From: Hymenopellis radicata
Lineage: Eukaryota; Basidiomycota; Agaricomycetes; Agaricales; Physalacriaceae
Direction: 5' to 3'
Length of the DNA stretch: 64,000 nt
Assembly: GCA_015501595.1 (NCBI GenBank)
Contig: JADNRX010000013.1
Coordinates: forward strand, 124,001 to 188,000
Under the pieces are notes generated by a model, which worked only from the letters and a program-made list of their open reading frames with translations, did not search any database and was not told the DNA's origin. Positions 44,434 to 58,301 of the stretch are shown piece after piece; position 1 is the first letter of the stretch; every line of letters starts with the position of its first letter. The translations under genes and the position numbers were made by a program.

Positions 44434-46711
44434 TTATTTCCGTCTACCCCCTTTCTTTCCGACAGGTAGCGTTCTGAGGAGTGCAGCTTTCTCTCTGTTC
44501 TTGTTTTTGACATTGGCCTTCGAGTAGAAGTTGGAAGATTTCCGCTGCAAGGTGAAACGTAAGAAATATGCGATGTTGATTAACCTCTTGACCGACCTTA
44601 TTCGTTGTTACTCGAGGCTCTTTGGTCTTGACTTGTGCCTCATCTTCCTCGTCATCATTCGCTGGTTTTTGTGCCTGCTGCGACGGTGCATCCTCTGAAA
44701 TAGGGATTGTCAGTACGAACTAGGACTAAGTAGAACTGTCGTACCTTCGTGATCCGAGCCATTGATTTCGGACTCCTTGACACCTTCAAAGACATCATTC
44801 CATGTCAGCTCTTCCTCTTCCTCGGAGTGTTCCACTTGGTCCAGGTCGTTTCCGCCATCATCTTCCTCAACAGCATCACCGGCGGTCTCATCAACTTCAA
44901 GAGCGCGCACATCCTCCGCTACGAAGGTGTTCTTTTGCATGATCGATCCAAGGTTCTGCTTCACGCCAGGTACTACACCCTCCTCTGATGCTTTCCCTTT
45001 ACCCTTCCTCTTCTTCTCCTTCTCCTCAGCCTTGTTCAGGTCCTCGGATCTTTCCGGGGGCGCGACAAAGAACGGTATTCGGCCTCTTACCCAATCGCTC
45101 AGGACGATTTTGGCGACCGAGTCGAGATCGGGTTCGCCACCTTTTAACAACCGACCCTTCATTCTGGCGAGCTTGTCAAGGAAGACTTCAGGTTCCCAGC
45201 ATTGCGTCGGATCGTCCTCGTTGGGCAACGCCACCCCGTAGGTACGAGACAGATACACAGGTTTGAACGCGCTCCATAAGAGCGGGAATATGCTCTGAAG
45301 GCGTCGGTAATGCCTCCACGCGGACGACACCTTTGAGCACAGTAGAGGTCTGGCTATCGTGGGCGGAAGTCGGAACGATTCCAGGACAGTCGATGAGATA
45401 GATGCGACGAGTTAAGGTGATGTACTGCCAGACTTTAGTTTCACCTGGAACGGGGGCGACCTTGCAGACTTTGCCGCTTTTCAAGGTGTTGATGACGCTG
45501 CTCTTGCCCACGTTCGGGTATCCGACGAAACCAACTGAGATTTGTTTCTTGTCAGAATGAAGCTGAGAGAACTGGCGGAGTAATTGAATGAGTGATCCCT
45601 TGCCGAATGAATGGTTGGGCGAAGCATGGAAGGCGATGGTAGGGTAGCGCGGAGTAAGATGTTGAATGTAGCGAGCCTATGAACTGGTTAACGAAGGCTT
45701 GGATATCTAATAGTGACGATAACGTACGGTAACCCAGTTCGGGACAAGGTCACACTTGTTAATGATAAGAACGACCTGCTTATGTGACTTCTCCTTCTTG
45801 ATGAACTCAAGGACTGATTCACAGAGGGTCCCAAGAGGATCCCGTGCGTCAAGGACATGGAGAACAACGTCCGAAGAGTCGATAACTTTGTAAAGTTCTC
45901 CATAGATTCGACGAGAAGTTCCCTTGGCATAAATAGGCTCATTGTAGTCCGCATGCGTTGGGAGTTCGGTGATAGAGAGTGCTAAAGGTTCTACGAAATT
46001 GATGTTACAATTGATCGGCAAAGGAAAAGAAAAAGAAAAAGAACACACCTATGGCCTGTGTATTTGCTTCATCAGCTTCATCTGCACCGGCCTGCCCAAG
46101 CTTGCTAAGCTCTTCGAAGTTCCCCGCGTCAATCCTTGGTCTCTTGCGCTGGGCTTTTGGACCGAAGGTATCACTGAAGGGTTCCGTTTCCACGATGTGC
46201 GCCCTCTGTATTATCGTACGTCAACGCCGGGGAAACATGATCTCATATTGGGTCTACCTTTCGTGAATTCGGATTCGCAGCATCGTCCAAGAGGGCCATT
46301 GGAAGCTTATTCCTACGAAGGAGAACAGAATATGGATCGTCTTTCTTTCCTGCAAGGCTTGTTCGGAAGTGGTCCAGCGCCGTTTGCGAGATAACCCTCG
46401 TGTTTCCTGCATGCCAGTCAGTGAAAATCGTTGGACAATCAGTGTTGCAACGCACCGAACCAGCGTCTATCGGGTTGCACTCGGCCAGGTTTAGTCTCAT
46501 CCTCTCCTTTCTGAAATGCTGCAGCCTGAATGATCTTGCCATCCTTGTCGCGGACAGGCTTCCCTCCGTTGAGCATTTTAAGTCGAGCGACTTGTTTTGC
46601 ATTGCGGTAAAAGTTTTCTCCCTTGACCTTGGCAAGAGACACTTTGGAAGACGACGTCGACGAGCGGGTTTTCGAGGTCGAAGCCGATCCGGCTTTTTTA
46701 GTGGGCGCCAT
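44434..46711 (-). CDS. NOG2: NOG2/GNL2, circularly permuted nucleolar GTPase
   Basis: Nog2 binds pre-60S particles in the nucleolus and nucleoplasm and licenses late maturation before Nmd3 joins. It opens [20 protein letters not shown], with [20 protein letters not shown] and [20 protein letters not shown], both typical of Nog2. The permuted G motifs occur in the order G4 ([13 protein letters not shown]), G1 ([20 protein letters not shown]), G3 (IDCPGIVP). [20 protein letters not shown] follows. The C-terminus holds an Asp/Glu-rich stretch ([20 protein letters not shown]) and a basic tail [20 protein letters not shown] ending GKKGGRRK. About seven introns, frame continuous in the parts checked. 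Confidence 0.95.
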
Positions 46712-46962
46712 TCTCGTCAACGAGGGAGGAGAGTAAGGACAAAGTGTTGAATTTTTTGATCGAGTGATAGCATCAATACTCCTTACCTCAGCTCATGCCT
46801 CATGATCTTGAACTCGAACTGATCTTTGCTGTCAGTATGAAGCGAAAACTCTGGCCGTATCGGTAGTATACATATTCGACGCTCGATATTCCTCAAAGGA
46901 CACCCTGTACGCTAATAAAATGGTCCGTGTCATCTGCTTCCCGTCAATGTCTGTTTCTCACA
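46712..46962. other. divergent region, NOG2 / F-box-like gene
   Basis: This is about 250 bp between divergent starts and should contain both promoters. No motif stands out. Confidence 0.35.
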
Positions 46963-48355
46963 ATGGCGCTATGTAGACTCTCCGAGGTTATCACATGGAA
47001 CTCAAACACTCTGGACCATGCTGATAGGCCTGGCAAGCCTATCTTTACTTTCTCCCACCAACACCTCCACGGATGTACAGTAGGTAACCACACAAAGTCA
47101 TTTACCATCCGACTGAGGCATTACCAGAACGTTGGGACACTCTTCTTCCACAAGAACTGGTGGATGCTATCATTGACGAAATCCCGGTCGAGGAAACGCT
47201 GACCTTGCAAGCCTGCACGCTGGTAGCGCAGTCGTTTTATTCTCGGGCGCACAAGCGTCTATTTTCCACGGCTGTGCTACGTAGCAGTCGCTATACGCAT
47301 CATCGCGCCAAGTTCGATCCATATGCTCGATTCTTCCACTACATGGCTCGTACGCCGAATGATGCGTCACAGGTCACTGATCTCCGCCTGCACGATTTCT
47401 ACCTCCCTATCTCCGGTTCATGGCTCACGGAGGACGAAGTTCTAGTACCAGCCATTCTCAACCTTCTCCCCAACTTGGAGTCTCTCGCCATAAACTGTCT
47501 AGACACTTCACTCAGTCGCGCCATAATGGCTTCCCTGCGTAAACTCATCGCTACGCCAAAACTCCTAAACATATCCTTCTCTAAAGTCCTTTTCCGCCGA
47601 GACTCACTGTCTTTCTTATCATTATTCAAAGACTCCGTTGCTCCGAAGAACATTCAAGTCCACGGCGGACTAAAGTACTACGAGGGCATTGACGACCTGC
47701 CATCGACGGGGGTCAATCCTATTAACTCTCTGGCGATCAACATGTATCCGTCGGCTGCAACGGATTTCGTTGACTGCCTCTTGGGTTCGCGCTGCCCGCT
47801 TGACCTTCTAACATTGAAGAGACTTGAGATCTTTTCAATGTGGATGAAAAATGCAGGCATCTTCAACAGATTGCTGCGTCATCTCAAAGACAGCTTGGAG
47901 GAACTCGTGGTTCATACGACCAATACTTGTTAGTTGTATTATTCCTATCTTGCAGCTTTGGCTGATAGTTTGATACAGCAGCCCGACCAATTGAGTTGGG
48001 CCGAATCCCCAAAATCGAATGTCATGTTGCTTGTAAGAACACCTGTCCACCACAGCCGCCTCTTGTTGCGCTGGCTAAAATTTTTGGTACTTCCACCCAT
48101 CATTTGGAGTATGTCGAGATGCATTTGCGCCTAGCATATGCATATGAATGGGACGTATCGCAAGGAGAGGCATTAGATGACATTATGGCGCAGGTTAAGC
48201 ACCAGGTGCAAATGTTCATCGTGGTGGAAGGAAATGCCACAACGTGCAATATGGCCGAGCAGGTGAAGGCGAGCTTGCCCAAACTCTCGGCGCGAGGTAT
48301 CTTCAATGTAGAAACGAGGGTGATCCCTACTATGGGGGGAAGCAGCCTTGACTGA
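46963..48355 (+). CDS. F-box-like protein with leucine-rich body
   Basis: The clearest part reads LPERWDTLLPQELVDAIIDE then IPVEETLTLQACTLVAQSF, which matches the F-box-like opening LPxELxDxIIDxI common in large mushroom families (Skp1-binding, SCF ubiquitin ligase adaptors). The body has irregular leucine-rich strands: VTDLRLHDFYLPISGSWL, LNLLPNLESLAINCLDTSL, DLLTLKRLEIFSMWMK and DSLEELVVHTTN. After an intron near 47929-47955 the tail contains HLEYVEMHLRLAYAYEWDV and ends VIPTMGGSSLD. The start is uncertain: the ATG at 46963-46965 needs a short, poor intron just before LPERWD. A frame change around 48.0 kb is also unresolved. Such genes turn over fast, so the target is unpredictable. Confidence 0.6.
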
Positions 48356-48561
48356 TCTTTTATTCATACTTATGAATGTGGACGTTAGGTACTGCGCACA
48401 TCTATAGATCTATACTTATTTTGTTGTAACAACACATTTGTACTATGTACTGTTCTTGGAACAATGGAGAAACTCGGATGGAGAAATCGCGTGCACCAAT
48501 AAATGTGGTTGCGTTAGTTGATAAATTACGATGTAATACGGCTATTCAAGTTCGTGAGTTA

Positions 48562-49959
48562 TCATGCTTCTGAGGTTTCCTCGTCATCCGTCAGTTCCTC
48601 GCCTTCCCGTACACCTCTATGTCGTTCATATCCTTCGCGACGAGCCCACGAGGTGCCGTCGGTATACGGTTGTACTCGTAGTGGCATGAAAAGGGTCCAA
48701 TGTGAGCTAGAAACGGACGTCGGCTGGTGAGCGAAGGCACGCATACCATGGTGCTTACTATCCAAAAGGGCCAATGTTGAAGAACAATTTTAGATTCTGA
48801 AGTTTTCTGGGCGGGTGTCTGGGTGAGCCACGAAAGGTGAAGGCGAGTTATGAACTCACCCAAGATCATAAGAGTTTACAAAAGTCTAAACCTTGTTTAG
48901 CTAGCAAGAAAATCTTCAAATCCAAGATAGGAAGGTACCTCTCCTCTCTCTGACGCGACTCGGCGATAATGCTCATGGTCTTGAGATTCCACTGAAGTCT
49001 CCCCTTGCATAATCATCCATAGGTGATATGAACACATAATGCCGACGGCTAGTCCAATGACTGCAGACAAGATGTACAGGAGCATGTAAGCCAGAGGCGG
49101 TACATGATAAGGCCAGACCACCTATACGACCAAATGAGAGAGAGGTAGAGAGACATTGAAAATCATGCGCACCCGATAGGAAACGCCAAGAGCGAGAAAC
49201 AGTTGTTCGTAGCCAAGCAAGACAAAGCAAAAAGACGATAGACAGAGATAGGCCATGAACATGACGAAATGGCGCTCATTATGGAGACCAACGCATTGGT
49301 TTATCCCTGTAAGGCCGTCAGCCATGTCCAAACTCTTCTGGGTAGCGACATACACTAGAAAACCGTTAGAGAACAGCAAGACCAGGGAGAATGTACTGAC
49401 GGGACAATGATGATCGTATTTCAGTACACATCGATTACAGATTCGGCAATGGTGCGTTCTCTACATTCTCGTACTCAATGAGGCGCAGTCTGATGCTCTG
49501 ATCATGATCACTCACTTCAGGTTTCCTCTGAGCACATTTTCTACAGACGGTGATGTTTGCTCGAGTAATATTTAGATTTGGTGTCCAGGTAAGAGGGCGT
49601 GTCTTATTTAGTGGCTGCGCCCAGAGACGACTGGTTCCAGCAAGTTGCATGGGCGCGTCTACGAAACCTGGTGGTATTGTGCAGACATAGTAGTAATGCA
49701 AGAAGAGATTGAGTGCAATTAGAATGCAAATAGGTCCAGTAATGAGAGGATATGATAGTGAAGGCATGATCACGTCAACTAGTACAGCATTGAGACGTGG
49801 ATGAGTGGCGCGGAGGAGCAGCTTACAGAAACATATCGCGCCGGTTGAGATTAGGAGAGCGGCTAGTCCAACAAAGTACGGTCCTGCCGCGCCAGTGATA
49901 CGGTCGCCTAAGCGTTCTAGAGCTTTGAAGCAGCGGAAGACAGTACGCGAACAGAGCAT
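48562..49959 (-). CDS. DHHC-type protein S-acyltransferase (palmitoyltransferase)
   Basis: The enzyme attaches palmitate to cysteines of membrane-associated proteins. The protein starts MLCSRTVFRCFKALERLGDR. Four membrane helices are visible: YFVGLAALLISTGAICFCKL and ITGPICILIALNLFLHYYYV before, and YLCLSSFCFVLLGYEQLF and AYMLLYILSAVIGLAVGIMC after, the cysteine-rich domain. That domain reads CRKCAQRKP, then across introns RTHHCRICNRCVLKYDHHCP, then WINQCVGLHNERHFVMF. The catalytic DHHC is intact, and the DHHC exon is very short (about 60 nt). The tail includes NSYDLGKLQNLKLFFNIGPF and a Glu/Asp end EGEELTDDEETSEA. It resembles Pfa-type enzymes; exact subtype not assigned. Start codons of this gene and VPS35 are 121 bp apart. 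Confidence 0.9.
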
Positions 49960-50080
49960 GGCAGTTGGGCGGAGAGTGACTGCGTCATTATATAGACCAA
50001 ACGTGTCGCCAAACAAACCAAACAAGTGGAATACTTCCTACCCCAACAAGCTTGCTGTAGCTTGTCCTTTTCTGGTCACC

Positions 50081-53000
50081 ATGGCGCTCCCAGTGGTGGA
50101 GGAAGGGAAGATGCTCAGCGAGGCGCTGAACACCGTCAAAATTCAGGTTCAGCAGATGAAGAGGAACCTCGTACGTCCGCAGCTTCTAATAATGGGGGGT
50201 CATATCTTGACCTTACTTACTCTCACCAGGAAATGGACCAGTTAATGGACGCCTTGAAAAGTGCTAGTCTGATGCTTGGCGAGCTCCGGACGTCGTCGTT
50301 GTCGCCCAAGCAATATTACGAGCTCTGTGCGTAATCGCGACTCAACTCCCCACCCTGTCTAAATTATTTTTGCTCCAGACATGGCTGTTTTCGATGCGCT
50401 ACGACACCTTTCAAACTATCTATATGACGCCCACACTTCAGGTCGACACCACCTTGCAGACCTATACGAATTGGTGCAATATGCTGGCAACATTATTCCT
50501 CGGTTATATCTCATGATTACCGTCGGCGCAGTCTACATGTCCATACCGGACGCGCCTGTCAAGGAAATTATGAAGGATATGATGGAGATGTCTCGTGGCG
50601 TCTTGCATCCTGTTCGTGGTTTATTCCTGCGGCATTATCTTAGCGGGCAAACAAGGGACCATTTACCTATTGGCGCCGATGACGGGTACGTTGCTTCGTC
50701 TACTGCATGGGCTCGTGCTGACCTCGTTATAGACCAATGGGAAATCTCAATGACTCCATCACTTTCGTCCTAACCAACTTCATCGAAATGAACAAGCTTT
50801 GGGTTCGCTTGCAACACCAAGGTCATTCCCGAGACCGAGAGAAACGAGAGATGGAACGACGCGAGCTGCGAATCCTGGTTGGGACTAATCTTGTCCGGCT
50901 AAGCCAACTTGACGGTGTCGATTTGGATCTCTATCAACGCATCATTCTTCCCGGAATTCTTGAGCAGGTCGTAAACTGCAAGGACGTCATTGCTCAGGAA
51001 TATTTGATGGAGGTCGTCATTCAAGTCTTTACGGACGAGTTCCACCTTCATTCCTTGGGTCCATTCTTGACAGCGACCGCCCACCTACACCCGAAGGTCA
51101 ACATCAAGTCCATAGTCATCGCGCTTATTGATCGCCTCGCGGCCTATGCTGCAAGGGAGGCCGAGAACGAGGACCCGGAGGAGACAAAGCGTCAAGAGGA
51201 AGCTGCTGCTAAGAGATTAGCGGAAAAGGTCAAACTGCAGAAGGCTCGTGCTCGCGAAAATGGCACCGTCTCGTCGCCTACCACATCCAACGCTGAGGAG
51301 AACGCGTGGGGCACTCCGACGTCCCCTACAACTACCAGTGCCTCCGAGCCTGAACCAGATTCAGAGCCAACGGCGAATGGCGTTGCTCCGGAGGAAAAAG
51401 GCAAAGAAACGGCTGGGTCTTCGGTTCGCAAATTCCGAGGCGTCCCAGAGGACGTCCAACTATTCGAGGTCTTTTGGAAACAAGTGGTGGAGCTCATTAA
51501 GGCCCGCCCCGATCTCTCCATCCAAGACATCACGGCCCTTTTCGTGTCGCTGACCAACCTATCACTCAGTTGCTACCCCGATAGGCTCGAATACGTCGAC
51601 CAGGTTCTCGCGTACGCAGCGGACAAAATCAAGGAATACTCTGAAAGTCCCGATCTTCATGCTCAGCAAACCACGTCAAATCTTTCTGCTCTACTTGTAG
51701 CGCCCATCAATTCCTATCAATCTGTTCTGACTCTTCTGGCAATTCCGAACTATGTTCCTCTATTAACACGCCAACTCTTTTCTACACGTCGTTCCATTGC
51801 CCAATCCATAATATCATCGGTACTGAAGAACGAGACTATCATCGAGACACCCGAAGATGTTGACGGCGTTCTTGAACTATGTCACGTTCTCATCAAGGAT
51901 CAGACCGACGCGATGGGCGGAGCTGCTGTAAACGGCACACAACCTCATGTAAAAGAGTCTCGTCGGGGTCCATACTCGGTGGAACGGAAGAGATGGCAGA
52001 AGAGCAAGGATGGGTCGCGCGTATGGTTCATTTGTTCCGTGCCGAGTCGCTCAGCGTCCAGTTCGAACTGATGCAAGTGGCGCGAAGACATTTCGATCTT
52101 GGTGGAGAACGAATGAGGTTTACGTTCCCGGCGTTGATCACGTCGTCCATCAAATTGTGCAGGAGATATAAGACCCGGAGCATTTAGTTCGTTTTTAAAT
52201 CCCCATCTCCTTGTAACTTCCTCACTGACATGACACGTAGGAGGAGGATTGGAAGTCGCAAGTCGAAGGCATACTCAAGTTCGCCCGCCAGTTAACGTCA
52301 ATACTGGCAACGCAGGTTGAAGCGCCAACTATTGCTTTACGTCTTTTCCTCTTGGCTGCACAGATAGCGGACGAGTGCGGGTTTGAAGACCTGACGTATG
52401 ACCTCTATGTCCAAGCATTCAGCGTATATGAGGACAACATATCGGAGTCTCGGGCTCAGCTGCAGGCCATCACACTCATTATTGGAACCCTCTATAGCGC
52501 GAAGGTCTTCACTGCTGATAATTACGACACTCTCATCACCAAAGCTGCATTGCACGGAGCTAAGCTTTTGAAGAAAAGTCATCAAGCGACAGCTGTGGGG
52601 CTGGCAAGTCACTTGTGGTGGCAGGCTCTGCCTCCCCCCGAAGAAGAGACAGAGGAAGTCAAGGAACAGCCCCCGACGCCGAAGGAGGATCCTTTGCAGA
52701 ATACGACGAAAGCGGCGAGTCTCTACATTGGTCGAATATTTGGGTCTGACATTTTTCATTCCTTAGTATCCTTATCGCGATGGAAAACGTGTACTTGAAT
52801 GTATGCAGAAGACCATCCGAATCGCAAATTCTGCGATTGAGGAGATTGTGACTACACAGTTGTACTGCGATACCTTGGATCAATATTTGTACTATCTGGA
52901 TCATGGCGCCACTGAGGTAAATTTTCCGGTAAACGACTTTATCTGAGCTGACATTCCGTTGGAAGGTTACACCCAAATACATTAGTAGTCTGGTACAACT

Positions 53001-53220
53001 GATTGCGCAGAAGTTGGATAACATTACTTCACCCGATGTTCATCCCTCACAACGCGCGCCACCTGGCCTCCTCGAAGGCGTACAGACCCCCGACATGATC
53101 ATCCGACACTTCCGCAATAGTCTGATTCACATCCAGCGGAGACAAAGCGCGTCCACTGAAGGTCCATGGTCGGAGGTAGATATAATTGGGGCTGTTCTGA
53201 AGATGGGTTTAGGGCGGTAG
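50081..53220 (+). CDS. VPS35: VPS35, core retromer subunit
   Basis: Vps35 is the alpha-solenoid scaffold of retromer, which retrieves receptors from endosomes to the Golgi with Vps26 and Vps29. It starts [20 protein letters not shown], then [20 protein letters not shown] and the conserved [19 protein letters not shown] (Vps26-binding PRLYLM) with [20 protein letters not shown]. The middle has [19 protein letters not shown]. An insert of about 90 residues, rich in Glu/Ala/Ser/Thr/Pro ([20 protein letters not shown] onward), separates HEAT repeats. C-terminal blocks are [31 protein letters not shown] and [14 protein letters not shown]. The frame is offset by one base near 51976 (before [12 protein letters not shown]) and near 52177 (before [13 protein letters not shown]), possibly again near 52.73 kb. 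Confidence 0.95.
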
Positions 53221-53395
53221 GGGTGATTTGTATCGTACATGGCTTGTTGTTTCTTTCTATTATTCGGATATTTTTTATGTATTGCATGGATATAGTGGGC
53301 TGACCCAATTCTGAGTTGAACTTGAAGGTGGGATGAACACGATCGTGCTGACTCAGCAACGAATCGCTTCCATCTTGCCTCCCACAACGATCCAA

Positions 53396-55164
<1,769 letters not shown>

Positions 55165-55329
55165 ATACGCGTAGGATTCCACGCCTTCATTGTGCATAGA
55201 TTATTCGTTCCGAATTGAAATCGTTCCTTGACGTCAATATTAGGTCAGCTGCCCCTGGCAGTGGAAACCAAATTTATCTCGCCTACTGCATCTTACTTAC
55301 TTCCACTTGCGTTTCTGTATGCTATTGCA

Positions 55330-57477
55330 ATGGCTTCTACATCAACGTCTCTCACTACATCGGTAACAATGGAGGACGAGTTTGGGATTGTTTATGTCGT
55401 GGAGACCGCACAACAGTTCTGGTCAGGTGTGTACTGCTGTCCAGTAGGCGTTAACGGGATGTTGAACGGTCGTGCGCTGTAGAATTGGAGGACGTTTTGA
55501 CGCTCCCAAAAAAGATCCCTACCCTTCAGCAACTGGATGCAATGCTCATAAGATGGTTAGCATTATGTTCGACTTATCATGGTGTGTACCTTGTTCGTAA
55601 CGGTTGTGGCGAGTTACCTGAATAGCGCCGCAGAACAGTACCTACAGAGTCCTCTTCAACTGGAACACGCGTGTGGCCTTCTTCTGGACTCGGAACTGTT
55701 CGCATTTCACTCGGAGAGGATGTGTGAACGCCTCACGGAAACAGCACAATCTGTACGCATCTACTTTGCCCCCCCTGATTAGATTCGCTTATGAACCTCC
55801 CTCAAGAACACGAATCCACATTGCCAGTTCATGGTCTACAACGTGTTACTTTGCTTCGGGAGGAGACGAACCGATGTCTTTCGCTCCGCCAAGCGCTGGC
55901 AGCCGCTGATTCCGCTGTTGATGGACCACGTGTTGGTCGAGATTGACCAGGATATTGAAGACGAGTACTTTGGCCACGGCGGCGGGCCAGGCGCTGTGGT
56001 CATCGAAGCCAAGTTGAGAAGTCTCTGTGTGCGGCTACTTTACGAGATGTGCCGATGGCAGAAGCTGAGCGTGACCGAGCTTCGTGAGTCCAGTTCTGTA
56101 TGGTCCTCCGCTATCTAATCGCTTGCAGGTGTCTTCGATGATACGTTTATTGACTATATGTTCGATTTGGTGGAGCAGACGCGACACATGCAGGACGAGT
56201 CGTTCAATTACTCCGTGATCAAATTCATCGTGTGTTCTTACGAACTTCTTTCATTTCGGCGCTTATAGGCTTTGCAGGTTGCGTTGAATGAACAGTTCAT
56301 GGTCGCTTCTATTAACGAGGTCGCTGCAGCTAACGTTCAAGATTCCAAAAACCGAGTTCTCAGGGTTTTGATGAGAAGATTGGGATCTAGCAGGACGTTT
56401 GGCGAGAATATGATATACATGCTGAACCGGGCTGGTGGGTTCGCTTCGTTGAGCTCTTGGCGTTTGGTGTACTAATTTGCGGTTAGAACGGTCTCCGGAC
56501 GACTTATGCATGCAACTCTTGGTTTTAAAGCTCATATATCTTTTGTTCACAACAAAAGGTACTTCCGAGTACTTTTACACGAACGATCTTTGTGTGTTGG
56601 TCGACGTGTTCCTTCGGGAGGTAGTGGATCTTGATGATGATAGCGAGTCTGTACGTGCGCCCAGATTTATTCTTTCCGTATCGTCTGACGCTGTCTGAAG
56701 CTCCGACACACATACCTCCGAGTACTTCACCCTCTTCTGACGAAAACTCAATTGCGCGAAGTGCCCTACAAACGTCCCCAGATCAAGCATTCTCTTGAAT
56801 CGCTGGTCCGAAACGAAGTAATTCGGGATATCAATCCGACCACTCGACGCCTAGTGGAGCGATGTCTTGGCGGAGAGTGGTGTGTCGGTCTGAGAAAGGC
56901 TGAGATGCAAAAGACAAGCCCACCTGCCAGTGATGGTGGGGGTGCTGTTGCATACAGTCGATCACATCTTGGCGTACCGGCGTCGTCTTCGACGTCCGCG
57001 GGCAAGACTTTAAAGGCCAGTCGGAGTGCGGAGCACCTCTCTAACGGCGGTAGTGCTGCGGATGCTAGGAGAGGAAGCGAGACCAGTTTGGCGGGTGCTA
57101 GGGCACCCACGATACCACCGAAGAGGAAAGGAACCGCTAACTCGGCTCACATCGACGGCCTGTATGCGGATCGCAATGCAATGGTGGGATCGTATGCCAG
57201 CTCGGAGACAGGCAGCGAATTTGCAGTGGCTACGACGACGATGCGGAAAGAAGTAGGATCACGTTCTGTGCCAGTCTCGCCTGCAGATGGCGAGTTTGGA
57301 CAATCCGAGAATAAGCATGACGGAGCCTTGTTGCGCCACCGCGATAGCGTCAACAAGCATCGCAGGGAACCACCACCCGCACCGCCCAAACGGAGGAAAC
57401 CTCCTGCCATCCCCGTCAACAAGACGGTGTTTACAACCATTAAATCCTCGAGTCCGCTGTCTAATGTGCATCTTTGA
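55330..57477 (+). CDS. LDB17: Ldb17/Dip1/SPIN90-family Arp2/3 activator
   Basis: Dip1/SPIN90 proteins activate Arp2/3 without a pre-existing filament and seed linear actin at endocytic patches; yeast Ldb17 is a patch protein. The protein opens [40 protein letters not shown]. The armadillo-type core has [89 protein letters not shown] and [18 protein letters not shown]. The low-complexity tail carries SH3-ligand PxxP segments ([20 protein letters not shown]). It ends SSPLSNVHL. The upstream ATG at 55330 adds [13 protein letters not shown]; the ATG at 55369 fits the family equally well. Between LLREETNR and RSAKRWQP the frame is offset as if one extra T stood in the TTT run at 55879-55881. About seven introns. 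Confidence 0.88.
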
Positions 57478-57576
57478 TTTCGTTTCTCGTTCGCTTAGTT
57501 TTTTTTACACATTTAATTGGTCTGTCAATTCGATTTAGATTGTAGCAATCGTTTGGGATACATAATCTTTCTCAAG

Positions 57577-58170
57577 TTAATGGCAAGCCATGCCTTTATC
57601 ACCGGCCTGCGGTAACAGCTCTGGATTAAAGGCATAGTGACCAATAGTTGCACCGACAACAACTGCTAAGATCAGATAGGCCTGCGGGACGTTATGAGAA
57701 AGTTAGGGGGAGACGGTCAGAGGAGCGCACGTTGTACGTCATGAAGACGAGCATTAGGAAGAATGAGACGAAGACGGCTAGTCCATAGAGAAGAGCACGC
57801 AAGAGGCGATAGGTGGGCGGAACAACGAATCTAGATTCGGAAGTATAAGCACTGTTTGTAGTAAGTGAAACTAGACTGACCCAGATACAGCCTTTCCACC
57901 GAGCAGTGTAGCGTCCTCCCGAGAGCGACTGGGACTTCTGGCATGGGAGCGGGGAGCGAAGGAGGTAATATGGGAGTCGAGCTTTCGCTGGAGAACGCGA
58001 AGGTACTCGTAGGCGACGCCCAATAACGCGATGATGACGAGGGACAGCACGAACTGAGCGTTGGAATGGATGTGCCAGCTGCGGAAGACGATGCAGGTGT
58101 TCTGTATCTGAATATTCCAGAGCATGTTCATCGAGCAGCGCATGGGCATATCATGGTTTCCGTGATCCAT
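57577..58170 (-). CDS. CTR-family copper transporter
   Basis: CTR proteins are trimeric Cu(I) permeases of the plasma membrane or vacuole. The N-terminus MDHGNHDMPMRCSMNMLWNI is short, with Met/His copper ligands (MPM, MNM). Three helices follow: AQFVLSLVIIALLGVAYEYL, RALLYGLAVFVSFFLMLVFM and YLILAVVVGATIGHYAF. The second and third carry the MxxxM-like and GxxxG (GATIG) family signatures. A Ser/Arg-rich cytosolic loop (RSHARSPSRSREDATLLGG) lies between helices 1 and 2. It ends DKGMACH, with a C-terminal Cys-His. The small size and short Met-rich arm resemble the vacuolar Ctr2-like branch. Two introns. It is divergent from CTK1 (131 bp) and convergent with LDB17 (99 bp). Confidence 0.9.
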
Positions 58171-58301
58171 GGTGGTGGTATCTGAATAAAGAGCGTTGCT
58201 TTTTCCCACGCAGTTAGTGTCTTCGAACTACCAGCAGACAAAGTCAAATTACGCGCCGCCCTCGTCTGCACCCGCTCCGGGGACTCTGGCTCAGTCTGAA
58301 A

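Noticed and set aside
46400..46750. Plus-strand open frame opposite the NOG2 N-terminus
   Set aside because: It is the mirror of a conserved NOG2 exon and has no coding character of its own.
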